A stretch of DNA of 64,000 nucleotides, taken from Lepeophtheirus salmonis. Lineage: Eukaryota; Arthropoda; Copepoda; Siphonostomatoida; Caligidae. The DNA is taken from assembly GCF_016086655.4 (NCBI RefSeq), contig NC_092584.1, forward strand, positions 14,993,907 through 15,057,906, in the 5' to 3' direction. A program made the position numbers and the translations under genes. Below are positions 45,718-58,629 of this stretch, one piece after another. The notes beneath the pieces were generated by a model. That model was not told the DNA's origin and made no database searches. It saw only the letters and a program-made list of their open reading frames with translations. Positions within the stretch are counted from its first letter, which is position 1, and every line of letters starts with the position of its first letter.

Positions 45718-46690
45718 TAAGTACCCCAACATGAATACATTGACCATGTTTCACCAAGAAGTGTGAAAGCGGAGGATCAAGCTAGAGAAATACTATCGGT
45801 TCTAGAAGATCATGAAAGCTTAGAATCCATAGTTGCCATCATATGTGATGGATGCAACACAAATGTAGGAATTTGGTCTGGCATTGTAAGGAGGCTTGAG
45901 CTTTCCCTCCAAAGACCCCTTCAATGACTGGTGTGTCAACTTCACATGAATGAATTGACATTGAAGGAGGCATTCAAACAAATTGATGGGGGTCAGCAAG
46001 GTATTTATAGGGGCTCAATTGTAAAATCAATAAATGAAGACTTACAAAAAATCAGTCGTCAATTTCAGGCGTGTTGTAGGAAAAGTTAAAGAAATTAATG
46101 AACATATTTTGGCAGATTTAAGTTAATGACCAAGCTACCTTTACGACATTGTTTTTGCCAATTCAATATGGAAAAAAATTTCCTGGTTCCCACTTACCTC
46201 TTAAATCAATAGGAACCTTGTACGAGGCTAGATGGGTTACCAAAGCTAATCGCATTTTGCGATATTATATATTGAATAAAAAGCCTAGCAAAAACCTCTT
46301 AAAATTTGGTAGCATTTATCTTAAGCTATTAGGCGCCAATGTGGTTTGCAATTATATGTCAACCGAATTGCTATGATGGTCCCAAGCATTTTCAGCTCTT
46401 GCAATTTTACTATCAAGAGGTATTGATCAAGATCTGGTATTTTACAAAAAATTATCCCAAAATATTTCTTCGCTCATCAAAAATAAATTGTTAGCAGCAT
46501 TGGTAGATGAAGATTCCCAAACAAAGTCTTGAATGCAAAAATTTCTTGACCCTCATCATCAAAAATAAAATAAACTTGAATCAAATCATTTCATTATGAT
46601 TGATTGGTCGAAAGAAATCTTACAATATTGGTCAGATAAAGAACATATGAAGCAAAGAATGAGCCTTTGAAATTAAAACCATTTCCAATA
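45718..46690 (+). pseudogene. transposon-type protein relic, class uncertain
   Basis: One frame from 45721 reads EYIDHVSPRSVKAEDQAREI, LEDHESLESIVAIICDGCNT, NVGIWSGIVRRLELSLQRPL, Q, a stop, LVCQLHMNELTLKEAFKQID, GG (to about 45990). After frameshifts, ARWVTKANRILRYYILNKKP appears at 46222-46280, then a segment like YAPxWFxIK. The set DGxNxNxG, GxxRxLExxLxRPLQWLVCxLHxNELPL and RWLTKANRILRLY is one I recall from a family repeated in many invertebrate genomes. It is probably a DNA-transposon protein, perhaps hAT-related. Several stops show it is dead. Confidence 0.55.
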
Positions 46691-46699
46691 TGTAGAATG

Positions 46700-49400
46700 G
46701 GCAGTGCAACTAGTTTCAGAGGCTTCCTGTAAGGTTTACGGATATAACCAAAGACACGGATACATTTAAAATCAAGAGATAAACTAAGGAAATTTAAAAC
46801 TAAGTGTAAGTACCCAGTTTGATATATTTACATATAATATGTTTAAAAATAGCATTCAGCAAAGATTAAGGATAATTCTCCACACTATTATATACTAACT
46901 TATATAAAATTAAAAAAATAAGACATTGGCAGAATTTTCTCCTATTCATAAGTTATTTTTATCTTTTTCGTCTATTATTGAACTAAATTCGGGGGTGCAC
47001 AACGTTTATTTCGCTGTAGAAGTAAGGAATTTAACTTTAACAAAAAATTATAAATCGTGCAATATCATTTTTCAAAGCATATTAAGCTTTTTTATTAATA
47101 AGAAAAAAAAAGTTTATTTCATAATTTTTTTTTACTTCATACAGAAACCTTTCCGGACAAAAAGGGAGGGGGCGTGAAATTTTCTCCGGGATTTTTTTAG
47201 TATAACAGATTTTTATTTACCATGCGCAACTTCTGAGGTCAGAATATTTGATAGATCAATTTTGGGCTCCCATTATACACCCTAGTGTACACCTTAACTC
47301 ATAATTAATATATACCCATCTGGGAAATGAATTTATAATAGCCATGAACTCAACAATAACATCAAAAAAATAAATAACGAATACTAAAATATTGAATCAT
47401 TTTTCCGCAAAATACTTTTTGATTTCTTTTCATATTTAATAAAAAGTTTATATAATGATCACTTGTCCAACTATATGTACATTTAGTTTGGATATTCCAG
47501 ATCACGAAATTGATTTTTTATTTTCATTTATTTGATATCTCATCAAGAAAAGGAATAACAATGTATCCAAATAATTTTTTTTTTCTAGGTGCCATCTTTA
47601 ACTAGAGGGAGCAAGATTTTTAATACTAGTTTTATGTGTTACAAATTGAATTACAATGGTCAATTTCTGTGAAAAGGTAATGTAATATATTTATAAACTT
47701 CTTTTTTTTTTTCTGAAAAAAAAATAATCCCAACCCCCAGTATATACATTTAAGTTGAGAAAAAAAAATAATAATTAGCCGGTTTTGAATTTATTTTTTT
47801 CCTTCATGCAAACATAATTTGTATTGAGTCAACATAAAAAATCTGGAGATTCTATCTAAAAAATTTAAGATTTTTAGATTCTATCTAATTTTAAACTATA
47901 TATAAAATTATTAAAATATCTATTGATATTTATTGATGGAAATTACTACGATATAGCCTAAGAATAAAAATGTAGTCTGGAGAAAAAATATTCAATCTTA
48001 TTTTGTGTGGATATATATGGGTGTTTACAGGATTATATATTTTTTTTCGGGAGGGAGGGCTTTATTTTTGGAATTTTTTGAAGAATAAAAAAATCCCAAA
48101 AATACAATTAAAAGGAAAAAAATTTCAAAAATTAAATATTTCTGAAAAAAAAAAATCAAAAATTCAGAACTGTTCAATATGCAATTTTTGAAAAAAATTT
48201 CAAATATTCAATTGTTCTTAGAAAAATTTCAAAAATCTATAGCTTTTCAAGACAATTAAATTTTTTGAAAAAATAATAATTTTTTTTTTTTTTTTAGGGT
48301 TAGATATAAATTTAAGTTTTATTTAATTAATACGGAAAGCAAAATAAATAGAAATACATTAATAAAGAAATCCAACATAAATAATATAGATACAATCGAT
48401 AATTTATAAATTGAAAGTTTAAAAGTCAGGCCTACATTAAGTTTATTTTACAAATAATAACTTTAAATATTGATAATTGGTTTAATTTAAGAGTTAATGT
48501 TGTATTTTGTTTTGAAATATTAACTATTATACTGAAAATTAGTGAATCAAATATGTACGTACATAAATTTAATAAAATAGTAACATATTATATTAGATTA
48601 ATATAAATTATCTTTTCAAATATTTTTTTTTCTTTTTTTTTTTACTATTGTAATCAAACATCTAGGGAATAAATTTAATTAATTAATAAAGAAAATTAAA
48701 ATTATTAAATTTAAAAAAAAAATCAAATATTTAATTTTCTAGTAAAAATCATAAATTCCAAAGTAGCAAAAATTCATCGATAAAATAAAAGAATGAAAAT
48801 GGATTTTATTTGAAAGGTACCGCATCCGAATCAAATGAAGGTTCTAAGGTTATTGGTAATAACTAATAAGTAATTGTCAGTTGAATTAAATAATAATGGC
48901 AACAGCTTGGGAGAAGGAAAGACACAGTTCAGTTGACTACTCAAAAAAACACTCGGCTCAAAATCCTTAGATTTAGTATAACTAATTGCATCCATCAGGG
49001 ACATAAGCACTATTTTAATTATTTGTGCATAGGCCTCCATTAACACCTTTGTTAATATCAGCTGCCTGTTATAGGATTTTGGTGTAAAAATATGAATCAC
49101 TTTTTGAAAGAGGAGAACCTTCAACATTTCAAAGAGCATTAGTGCTGAGAAAATATTACAATTACATTTAAATTTATATACATATTTTAAAAACAATTTT
49201 TACCAAAGTTAAGTAATAATTAAGGGTGATAATTTTGGTAAGAATACAAAAGCGTCAGGGAAAGGTAGCATCTTGATTAAATAATATACATCTTCTTCTA
49301 TCAATCATGACGTTATAGTCGAAGAAACTGAATAAAATCCCAAAATGACGTCGCCTTCTGTCTATTTTTTAATGGTAGTTTTTTATTAAAATACTCAACT
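46700..49400. other. AT-rich spacer, no gene seen
   Basis: Extremely AT-rich, with TTTT/AAAA tracts and a patch at 48050-48250 of AAAAATTTCAAAAAT-type words. The frame at 48831-49196 (minus, 121 codons) has no recognisable motif and I do not call it a gene. Confidence 0.45.
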
Positions 49401-49401
49401 G

Positions 49402-49641
49402 AGAAACAGATGGTTTGTCGGATTTGTCGATATAAATGTGCCTTTAGTCCCTGTCACATATTACACTACTTTTGGTGGATATTCATCTATAAAAAGATCT
49501 TTGAATCATCATATATATTTTTTGATCTCACAAGATGCTTATTGCATGAATATTGAACCTTATAGAATTGCTAATTTAAAAAAATTTATGGAGAAATACA
49601 AGGGTAAACATTCCCTTCCCGAGGAACCATCATTAAATTAA
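49402..49641 (+). other. open frame of unknown status
   Basis: About 79 codons open from 49402 to a TAA at 49639-49641, without an ATG at the 5' side (a GTG is at 49438). It reads RNRWFVGFVDINVPLVPVTY, YTTFGGYSSIKRSLNHHIYF ... EKYKGKHSLPEEPSLN. The left edge follows TACTCAACTGAG, a possible acceptor. The region around 50720-50830 is a diverged copy (GGTAGTTTTTTTATTA, ACACATATTACACTACTTT) whose frame is broken. It could be an exon remnant or part of a repeat. Not recognised. Confidence 0.25.
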
Positions 49642-51091
49642 TGGAGGATGTTGGTACTGATGTCATATAAGAAATACATAAAAAATGTTTTGAGTCATCC
49701 ACGCAAATGATGATCAAGTTTCAGTAAAAAGTATTTACGAATAAAAATGGAACTCTGAATTTTGTACTATTCACATAAAAACCATAAAATATGATTCTAT
49801 TTTAGCTAAACATATCAAAGTTATGATACACAACTCAGGAATTCTAAAGTTCTTAAATTAAAGATTTAAGAGCTTTGGATGGTTTGCAACAAGTTTGCTG
49901 AGAATTATTTTTAAGACTTGGGTAATAATTAGGTTTTCAATAATTACACGTAATTAATATTATTTTTATCCCTTAAGAGCTTTTGATCTTAATGGTTTCA
50001 GAAAATAATGACTTTGTTTAAATGGTCACAACAACGAGGGGTAGTTACATTGGGTGTTGCATTATAATTAACAATTGTGTATATCCTTCATGATAATTAT
50101 GTTGTTATATAAGCATTTAATAACGGGGAAAATATTTTTGATGCTCTTAATAAGGAGTAATATCGCCGGACATTACTACATAATTAGCTTTGCTCTAAAT
50201 CTTTAAGATGAATTTATTTCTAACATTTTTTATTAATATATTTATTGTTTTTTATGATTTGATATTTACTTTTTATTTAAAATCTCATCGGTAGAGATAT
50301 ATCTATCCTGTAATACATTGATAGCAACTTCAAATGAAAAGGGATTATCTTTTGATTAAACTCCACGTCTCGACTTGTGTGCAACCTAAAAAAGTTAGGA
50401 CAATTTAACTGAATTCCGATGTTAGAACAAGAAAATATTATAAACTATTCAAATGATTTATAATTTATTATTATTAATAGTTATATGATTTTTATTCTTT
50501 AATTTTGTATATTTAACTTAAATGTTTAATGGTTTATTTTTTTAGTATGTAGATTATATTTAATTAAAGCCTTCTTTTTTAAACTTTGAGCTAAAATATA
50601 TTTCAAATATTTTACTTTGTCGTTGTAATAATGTAAACTTCAGAAGGCAGCTAACACCCACGACGACTGATTCAATAATGAATAAAAAAAAAGAAACAGT
50701 ACAAACAATAACCGTTTACACTTTTCTATTTTTAAAGGTAGTTTTTTTATTACAAACTACTCAACTCAACTCTAATTATTTAAAAAAAAACACATATTAC
50801 ACTACTTTATCTGACATAAGAATGGTCTTTGAAGTCCATATACATATTGTATATATGTTCCTCCTCTAGGAGGGACAGAGTATTGAACCAAACCATATTG
50901 AGTTTAAGAGAATAATTTATCCTGTTGTCGATTATGCTATGTCACTATTCTGTTTTTCACGATGGAAAAATTGACTTTAACATCTTTTGTTGTTAAGGAG
51001 GAATATAAATGTTTTTAATATTAAATTTTTAAGAGCTCGAATTCAAAACATATGCAAGAATTATTTTAAAAATTATTTTTTTATTAATTCA

Positions 51092-51490
51092 GGTAAATAA
51101 TATTATTTCTGATTTTATCTTAGGTTAGAAAAAATAAATATTTCAAATCAACACTTAAACCCATTTACAAATGTACTATTTATGTACATTTATTATTTCT
51201 ATTTTTTATTTAAAATAAATGTTAAATTTTTCTCCTCTTATGCAAGAATAAAAAAATTTTTTGTATTAAACTCAAATACCAAAGGAAAAAATAATACTTT
51301 CAGATCAACACATAAACCATTTACAAATGTACTATTTATCTACATTTATTATTTCTAAGGCTGACAAGTATATTTTTGGGTATCATTGTTATTAAATTTC
51401 AAATTTGGTATTATATTTGAAAAGTTTTATTTAAAATAGTTAAATTTTTCTCCTCTTAATAAATTGAAACTCAAATACAAAAGGAAAAAA
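51092..51490 (+). repeat. dispersed repeat V with internal tandem duplication
   Basis: The left part matches 43454-43560. Then two copies of a unit follow (about 51140-51297 and 51300-51488). Each has ATCAACACNTAAACC, ATTTACAAATGTACTATTTA, TACATTTATTATTTCTA, TTAAATTTTTCTCCTCTTA and ACTCAAATAC, AAAGGAAAAAA. The second copy has an insertion with GGCTGACAAGTATATTTTTG. Confidence 0.75.
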
Positions 51491-51499
51491 GGACTTCTT

Positions 51500-52110
51500 G
51501 TGCCGAATTAAAATCATGAGAATTTTAACCTTCGAATGAGAACACACAAAATAATAGTTTTTTCGAATAAAAAGGGGGACGTTGTGAAATTGTGAACCCC
51601 AAACACAATGGAAAAACCTTATATAACTTTATTTTATTCTTTTGTTGCTATTAAAAAGGTGTCTCACTCTACAGATCCAAATCCCCGAATGGAAGGGCCA
51701 AGGAAAAAAAACTTCAGAAAATAAACTAATCTAACAAAAAATTAATCATGGAGCACACTTCCTTCACTCGCAAAGTGGAGTAAGGGAAGGCCGGTAAAAA
51801 GTAATTTGAATTGAATTTGAGTATATTAAGAAGAACAAATCTTCAGCAGCTCACCCTCCACTCAAGAGGATAGAGATCCGAAGAGCCTGATGGCCTCTTA
51901 ACAACTGAAGATACAATATCATTTTTGAAATTAATACACCCCCTCCTTTCCCCGTTACTCATATAAAAACCACGCCTGAGATGTCATCATTATTATTCAT
52001 AGATAAATATAGTAACTTGTAACAACTACGCTCACAAGTAATGTCACTTGTGAGCAAACCTTACATGAATTATGAGTCGATGAGTAAGAATGAGAAAGTT
52101 GTCTAAGTCT
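51500..52110 (+). repeat. dispersed repeat T, longest clean copy
   Basis: Reverse-complement match to 24180-24965 and direct match of its middle to 22385-22495. Landmarks are GATCCAAATCCCCGAATGGA, GGGCCAAGG, GAGCACACTTCCTTCACTCG, AGCTCACCCTCCACTCAAGA and ACCACGCCTGAGATGTCATC. No coding frame is present. Confidence 0.78.
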
Positions 52111-52149
52111 TCGTGAGTATAAATCAGCTGTGCTTTATGAATGATTAGT

Positions 52150-53080
52150 TTCTATTATACAATATAACGAAAAAATTATACATAGTACATTTGTTTTCAT
52201 GGAATGCAAGGCTTGAACACCAGATACACTATTACCGAGTTAAATATAGGGCACTGTACATTCTTCCATGTTATTCTCCCTCCATACACAGGTGTTATTG
52301 CATCCAAGAGATCAACTTCTCCTGCGTCCTTTTTATATTTCGAAACACCATTAGAGACTCTCAGGTTTACATACTTTTTTTCAACTAAATTCTACCCTCT
52401 TACTTTAGAATTTGGGAGATCTTTGAAACTAGCAAAACTTGCTCTTTCTTCCAAAAATTCTCGGTGCACTTACTTGGATGTAAAAGGGACATTTTTATAA
52501 GCTCCAATTTTTTGATTCCATTTTAATTTGAATATATATAAAAATCTATAGTTCTATTCTTCTTTGAGATATCAGGGGAGTTCCTAAAGTTCCAGCCTTG
52601 AGGTAGTGCCCATCTTTTAAACAGCTATATCTCTTGTGTTTTTAATCATATTGATCTATTTAAACGTGATTGGATAGATGGATACAATAATTGTTCTATT
52701 TTTATTTTTACCCAATAAATGCTTTGATTTGAGTAACGAGGTCAAATATTTGTTAAAAATTTTGATTACTTCAATTTTCTCAATTTTTTATGAAATGACC
52801 GTCAACATATATTAATTAATTTTTAAAATGTTTTGGGGCTGATTTCAAATTTGGGTCAGATTATTTCGAAATACTAAGAATGGGATGTACAAAACTTGGG
52901 TATAATATTAAAAAGATAATTAACTTAGCATTGTGGTGAGACAAATATACTAATATATTTTTAAATCCAAGTTATATTTTAGTATACTACAATGAACTTA
53001 AGTGTTGTAAATATTATAAATTATGTAATACCTAAACTACTATAAATTTTACTACCTAGTGCAAAAATAAAACTTATAAC
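52150..53080. other. spacer with an unassigned open frame
   Basis: The frame at 52204-52500 (98 codons) includes a PPYTGVIASKRSTSPASFLY stretch but shows no family motif, and a second overlapping frame is also open. I cannot support it as a gene. The rest is AT-rich. Confidence 0.35.
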
Positions 53081-53081
53081 T

Positions 53082-53222
53082 TATCAAATAATATAAAATA
53101 TAGAAGTGTTGAATTTTAACTTTTTTGTTACAAATAAATAGAGCCTCGAACTTTAAACTTTGTCTCTCAAAAACTACATAAACAGACACAATTTATTATT
53201 TGAGCATGGAAATATTGTTTCC
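53082..53222 (+). repeat. direct repeat W, copy 1
   Basis: About 140 bp starting TATCAAATAATATAAAATAT, through GAGCCTCGAACTTTAAACTT, to TTTGAGCATGGAAA. Nearly identical to 54016-54145 apart from small indels. The two starts are 934 bp apart. Confidence 0.9.
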
Positions 53223-54015
53223 TGGAGTTTGTAATTGAAGATATATTTTAATTTATAAAACTGATATTGCTTCAAACAGTAGTTCACAATGAGGATTTTC
53301 GATAAATGGTGTTACCAATTGTTTTTGAGACACACTCGCTGAATTTTTTTAATACAATTCAAAGCACTCATTTATCTAATTTTTCCTTAAGTCATTCAAT
53401 AAGTCTGGTAAAAATTTGTTTCTGTTATTTTTTGGTCTCACCAACACTTTTGTCCCTCCCACTAGTCCTCTCAAATTAGATTTTGACTAGATTAGCCAAA
53501 TTTGGCAGCACTTGGGATAATTTATTTTTCGACCAGGGGCTAGATTTTTTGTAAGAATACCTCGTAAGGTATTGGAGGTATCCATGGGATAAATGACATT
53601 ATCTTGTCGAAGTGGATCGTTATATTCCTTCTCGAGACTGAGTTGGATGCACGGATATAAGCATGATCCCTTTTATTAATTATTAATATGGTTGATGTGA
53701 GGCGTGAGGGAGTTGAATGTACCGTACATCTCTTCCTCACTTTCTTCTTTCTGATCAATAGCTATTTGAATGATTTTCTTTTCGGTATCTAGCTATTTAT
53801 TTGGCTATTTAGTGAGCTATTCGTTATTTTATTCAATTTAAAAAACTGTCCAATAATATGAGTTTGTCAATTATTTGGTTCATATTATCAGATTATTTCG
53901 CAAATAGTATGACAAAAATTAGCAAATAAATAATATACTAATGTCAAAACTCCTATTGAACTCGAACATGGGAATTTATTTCTAATACAACCAAATGGAG
54001 AGGAAATATACATAT

Positions 54016-54146
54016 TATCAAATAATATAAAATATAGAAGTGTTGAATTTTAACTACAAATAATTAGAGCCTCGAACTTTAAACTTTTGTCTCTCAAAAA
54101 CTATATAAACAGACATTTATTATTTGAGCATGGAAAGCTTGTTTTC
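54016..54146 (+). repeat. direct repeat W, copy 2
   Basis: Partner of 53082-53222. High identity indicates a fairly recent duplication. The sequence between the copies is not repeated. Confidence 0.9.
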
Positions 54147-54568
54147 GTAGAGGCTGCTGTAATAGGCAGAGTGTAAGCTTCCTGAAAGCTACCCAAAGAC
54201 TTAAGTAAAGCTCTCAGTTTATCTAATTTTTAATAAATAAGCGGTAAAAATGTTTGATTGGTGGCCTAATCCTCCAATGTTGATGACTAAATTAAGTAAA
54301 AACCCCACTATGTATCTTTGACCTGAGCCTCTCCAACAAAAGAGGTCCCTCAAATAGGGAGTTGAATGATGGACATGGAAATATCGTATGTATTGATCAT
54401 TTTTGAGTCTCCTAATTAGTAATTACTTTCGTATTCGAACTCAAAAGTAGCAATGTCAAACAACTGCTCCTAACAACCAATAACATTCATTTATGAGTTT
54501 GGCCCTCTATCGTTTACTAGCTGTACTTCTCAATAATAATTATTAAAAGGATAAGGGAAGGGGGGTTA

Positions 54569-54710
54569 GTGTTGTGCCGGTCTTATAAAAGACCACAGTA
54601 GAGTCTAGTTCGGTTCTATATAGTGCAATCCAATTGCTGGTCCTTAAGGAAGGTAAATTCGATCCCTCGTGATGTCATTGAGTATGTTTTTTTCCTTTTT
54701 AAATTATACA
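54569..54710 (+). repeat. TAGTGTTG-family repeat, copy
   Basis: Starts TAGTGTTGTGCCGGTCTTAT, followed by AGTCTAGTTCGGTTCTATAT and AAGGTAAATTCGATCCCTCG, TGATGTCATTGAG. It is collinear with 58457-58580 (GGTGAAATTGATCTCACGTG, ACGTTATTGAGGG). The left end matches the element at 19807. Confidence 0.6.
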
Positions 54711-55719
54711 ATCTATATTAATAAAGCAATGTCTGTATGAATATCTGAATCACAAGTCACCGGGTGAACTGTTTGTAAGGCTCCTTTATGTAAATCTTGA
54801 ACATTAATAATTAATAAGTTATAATATTTATTATCTGTTTCAAAAAGGACAGGAATACAATTTCTCGTCAATCTCTCGGCGTATATATATATATATTGTC
54901 TTTTTTATCATTTATAGGAAGTCATTTTGACAATCACACAAACGGTTTTTATAAAATATTACTAATCAATATTATAATTAGAGATGGGATTTGTGTAAAA
55001 GCGCTCAAACAAAAATTATGGTACATCTTAAAGCATTAAAACAAGTAGCGCATCAAAGGCTAACGTCATTATTAACCAAAAAAAATATCTTGGTAAAAAG
55101 TTACTTTTTTTGTCGGCTAGAAGTATTATTATTTCAAATATTTCGGAGAATAATTTCCTGTTCTCTCGGGAATTAGTGAAGAACTACACTGTTTCTATTT
55201 TTATTTACTTCATTATAACGTTATTCATATACTGTTTGCTTGAACAATTATGGATAAGAAATTATAAATCAAAATGATTTTCACATACAGGTTTCAAATT
55301 AGGAGGATATTTATGATTTGATATCCATTTTTTTCTTATTGCAACTTTTTTTGGAAATTTGACTCAGTTCTATTTTTGCATCCTCGGGCACTACAATGAC
55401 CCATTAGTAGTAATTTGTTTCAATTTGCTTTATAATAATATGTAAATATAAAATATTTATGACTAGAATAAATTATAAATGTATTATAAATGAGGCTTAT
55501 TTATTCAAACTTATTAATACTAAGTCGTAGTACATACAATAAATAAATGAGTAACGCCATAGAAAAGCGAAATCTTGCGAATATATTATGACAAATATTG
55601 GCCATACTATTTCTTCAGGCTAACAGTGCTCGATGCGCTACTTGGTTTAATGCTGTAGTACTAATGAATTAAGAGCATTGTTAGCATCATGTGCCTCTTA
55701 TATAATTTGGAGTGAGAAA

Positions 55720-55960
55720 ATTAATTACTGCTATAAAAAGGATAACTTACTACATTTACATTCAGTGCAGTGAAAATCGTATTATATTTAAATACTATGC
55801 ATTTTACAGAAATTTATACCAAAGATAGGCGAGAATTCTTATTTTAGAGGTAGATGTTAACAGGCCCACCACTTATTAAATAATAAGCAAAAGAGAAGAA
55901 ACGATGTATCAACCGTTTTTCTTTTTCTAAACGTTTTATTTAGTTATTTTTTTTATACAC
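55720..55960 (+). repeat. dispersed repeat S, copy 2
   Basis: ACCAAAGATAGGCGAGAATT, TTATTTTAGAGGTAGATGTT and GATGTATCAACCG match 14165-14515 in order and orientation. Confidence 0.65.
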
Positions 55961-55964
55961 GTTT

Positions 55965-57830
55965 TATATAGTTATTTTTTTCATACACGTTTAATTATGA
56001 AACTCTGTAAAAAAAAATATTATGAAAAATGTTCCAAATTTTGAACAAACAATATGGCTGTGATAGTTTGGAAGTACATTAGAGATAAATAGCAGTTGGT
56101 ATGATTTACTTATTTGGCTAACTCCTCGATGATTTCTTGCCTTTTTTTTTCTTTTTGGACGAAGGGTTCCGTGATACAGTAAAAACAAATATTCCTTCTT
56201 TTTTTTTTGGGGGGGGTTACACCCCCTGTGGACCCCACTAGAGTAGTCGTTCAGAAGAGGAGGGGATGTGTCATACTCTCCTTATAACATCATGTTAGGT
56301 TGAAGAAGGTAATAGATATCCAAATATGTAAAACTACAAAGAAAAGTTTCCTTCTGTTTACTAATTCTGCTACTTTGTCGTAATGAAAATATATGTATAA
56401 TGTACATACTCCAAATATGCAAATTAAATCCAATATGTTGGTATATTGTTGATATAGAGGTACATACTGCTACATACCTACATAAGTATAGAGAGAAGCA
56501 GAGACAGCTGTAATTCTACTTACATTTTAATTAAATCAAGAAGTTGCATATGTTCTATAGGGAGATATCAATTTTACTCAAGAAAGTCGATTATAGATTA
56601 TAATAGTATTTAAATAACAGAGTATCTAAGGGACCTATTAGGCGTCGACAGTGGAGTCATTAAATACAATTTCGTAAGCACAGCATAAAATATGTACGAT
56701 TTGATCATTAATATGGCATTATTATCTGTATGTAACTTTATAAAATAGAGCTTATGTGTCCTTTATAGGCGCCCACGACGTTGTATCTAGGAGGATGAAA
56801 CTTTACAAGGGAGTTTCTTTTGAACTTGGTTGGGCTATGACGGGGGACACCTTTTTTTTGTGGGCGGGGGGTATTTTTTATATCCAAAATACAAACACTG
56901 CATTTTGGTCCTCAATGATACTAAATAGGAGTTGAATTATAAATCAAAAAGCGTCTTCAAAAACAACTATACGAATAAAAACCTTTCCAAATTTATTCAA
57001 CCCCCATAAAAAGAAATTGCTGAAAAGCACAGTTTTTTTTTTTTTCAGTTGCAAACATAAATGGATTTTCAATGAAGTATTTGATTAATAGATCAAATAA
57101 ACTTTGCAGAAATGTGTCTGAATATTCGTTTGCATATAAATTCGACATATGAAAACTTATGTTTAACTGCTATGTCGGTCATTTTATGAATCATCTTTCA
57201 TTTTTTTACATCAAACGCCAATTTTCAGTTTTTAAAAAGAAATGCCACAACTCACAGAATCAGTATAGTATTTTCAATTTCTGGAACATTTTATTAAATA
57301 ATTTTTGCAATATTTGCAAAAAGGAATCATTTATTTTGTTAACGACATAATTTTGCATTACTTTTAAGTTATGCAAGTACGATTTTTTTTGGGTATATTT
57401 GTGTTCCTCTTTACAATACCAATAAAAGCCAATTTTCTACTTTGTTGCAAAATTTGTGCAAAATAGTTTTTTTGCAATTTTTCGCAAATTTCATTTTGTC
57501 AATTTTTTGAAAAAAAATATAAGATGGATTTTTCATCTAGACAATTTTTTTCATACATATATGTTGTTATATTATTTTAAGTTTATAACAATTTCATTTT
57601 TTTAAATTCATATTTAAATATATATTATTTCATATTATATTTATTTGGAGGCGCTATATCATAATGCTCACCCACACCGAAGGGATCTAAACATTAAGAA
57701 GAAGTTATATTCACCATTGTCAATGTGATTTCCCGCTCTCTCCTTGGCCCGAGCAACTCCGGGCAGCCATATATTAATTACATTATAATTTAAATAGAAT
57801 GATGTAAATCCATTGAATTAGTATATAATA
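55965..57830. other. AT-rich spacer, no gene seen
   Basis: Homopolymer T/G junctions near 56198 and 56850 (T-run followed by G-run). The frame at 57159 has no motif. Confidence 0.45.
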
Positions 57831-57834
57831 GTAA

Positions 57835-58065
57835 GTCCTACGTTGGGCTCAGACTAGAATTGGGAATCAACATCAGAGTAGTTCCAGCTAATGTCCTTGT
57901 TTATATCCTTTTCTCCTTCTTCTCTTATCACAGCTAATTATAGTCGTTGATCTAATGAAATGTCATGAGCAATATTCTTTCTCTCCTCCAAAACATTCTT
58001 CATATTGTCAGGGTTATCACATTGGTTTTCAGTTTCTTTTAATTGACATGATCATTGTACGCAGG
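57835..58065 (+). repeat. repeat family R, copy
   Basis: CAGACTAGAATTGGGAATCA, ACATCAGAGTAGTTCC, TTGTTTATATCC, GTTGATCTAATGAAATG, TCTTTCTCTCCTCCAAAACA and TTCTTCATATTGTCAGGG. It is closest to copy 1 of the cluster at 33.6 kb. Confidence 0.78.
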
Positions 58066-58329
58066 ATACCTAATTATACAATGAGAAAGAATATGTACAC
58101 ACATAGATATGGGGTGTGTCAACACCAAAAACAATCTTGAACAAAAATTATGAAAAAGAGAAATTCCCAATTTATTGTTCTACTTCCTAAATATAAATCC
58201 ATTATTTAGGTGAACTTCTTCATGGTATTTAACTAGTGGTTGTACCCAGGAATCATTATTGCCTAGAGTTATTAGGCATCGACGATCAGAGACACTTTGA
58301 TTTAATAAAAATGAAGATACCTCCCCAAG

Positions 58330-58390
58330 AAATCCTCTGTGTTACTCTACGTTTGTCATGTGCACACTTACATGTAGCTACTCAATAATT
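58330..58390 (-). repeat. half-site of the foldback repeat at 33.2 kb
   Basis: On the minus strand it reads CATGACAAACGTAGAGTAAC, ACAGAGGATTTC, similar to CATTTATGAGCAC...GAGTAACACGAAGGATTT at 33305-33350. Only one arm can be matched. Confidence 0.45.
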
Positions 58391-58456
58391 TGATGTTCTC
58401 TCCTCAAGAATGAAAGTATAATATTGACAGCTTATTAAAAAAATATTAATATGACT

Positions 58457-58580
58457 AGTGTTGTAATGGTCTTTAGGTAAGACCAAGGACTGTGCTCCAG
58501 TTCCATCCAGTCCCTCTTGTCAGTATTAAAGAAGGTGAAATTGATCTCACGTGACGTTATTGAGGGTGTTTTTCCTTTTG
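58457..58580 (+). repeat. TAGTGTTG-family repeat, copy
   Basis: TAGTGTTGTAATGGTCTTTA at the left end, then blocks collinear with 54569-54710. No right end was found. Confidence 0.6.
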
Positions 58581-58629
58581 TTAATTGTTGCGTTATATAA
58601 TATAATTAATTGTGTAACTAGTGAAAATA

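Noticed and set aside
48831..49196. 121-codon minus-strand open frame
   Set aside because: Composition matches AT-rich background (Phe, Leu, Ile, Lys), no motif, no repeat relationship.
52204..52500. 98-codon open frame, longest in its neighbourhood
   Set aside because: No recognisable motif, and a second overlapping frame is open over part of it. Chance openness cannot be excluded.
53082..54146. 140-bp direct repeats as LTRs of a short retroelement
   Set aside because: No TG...CA ends, no primer-binding-like or polypurine sequence, and the interior is not coding.
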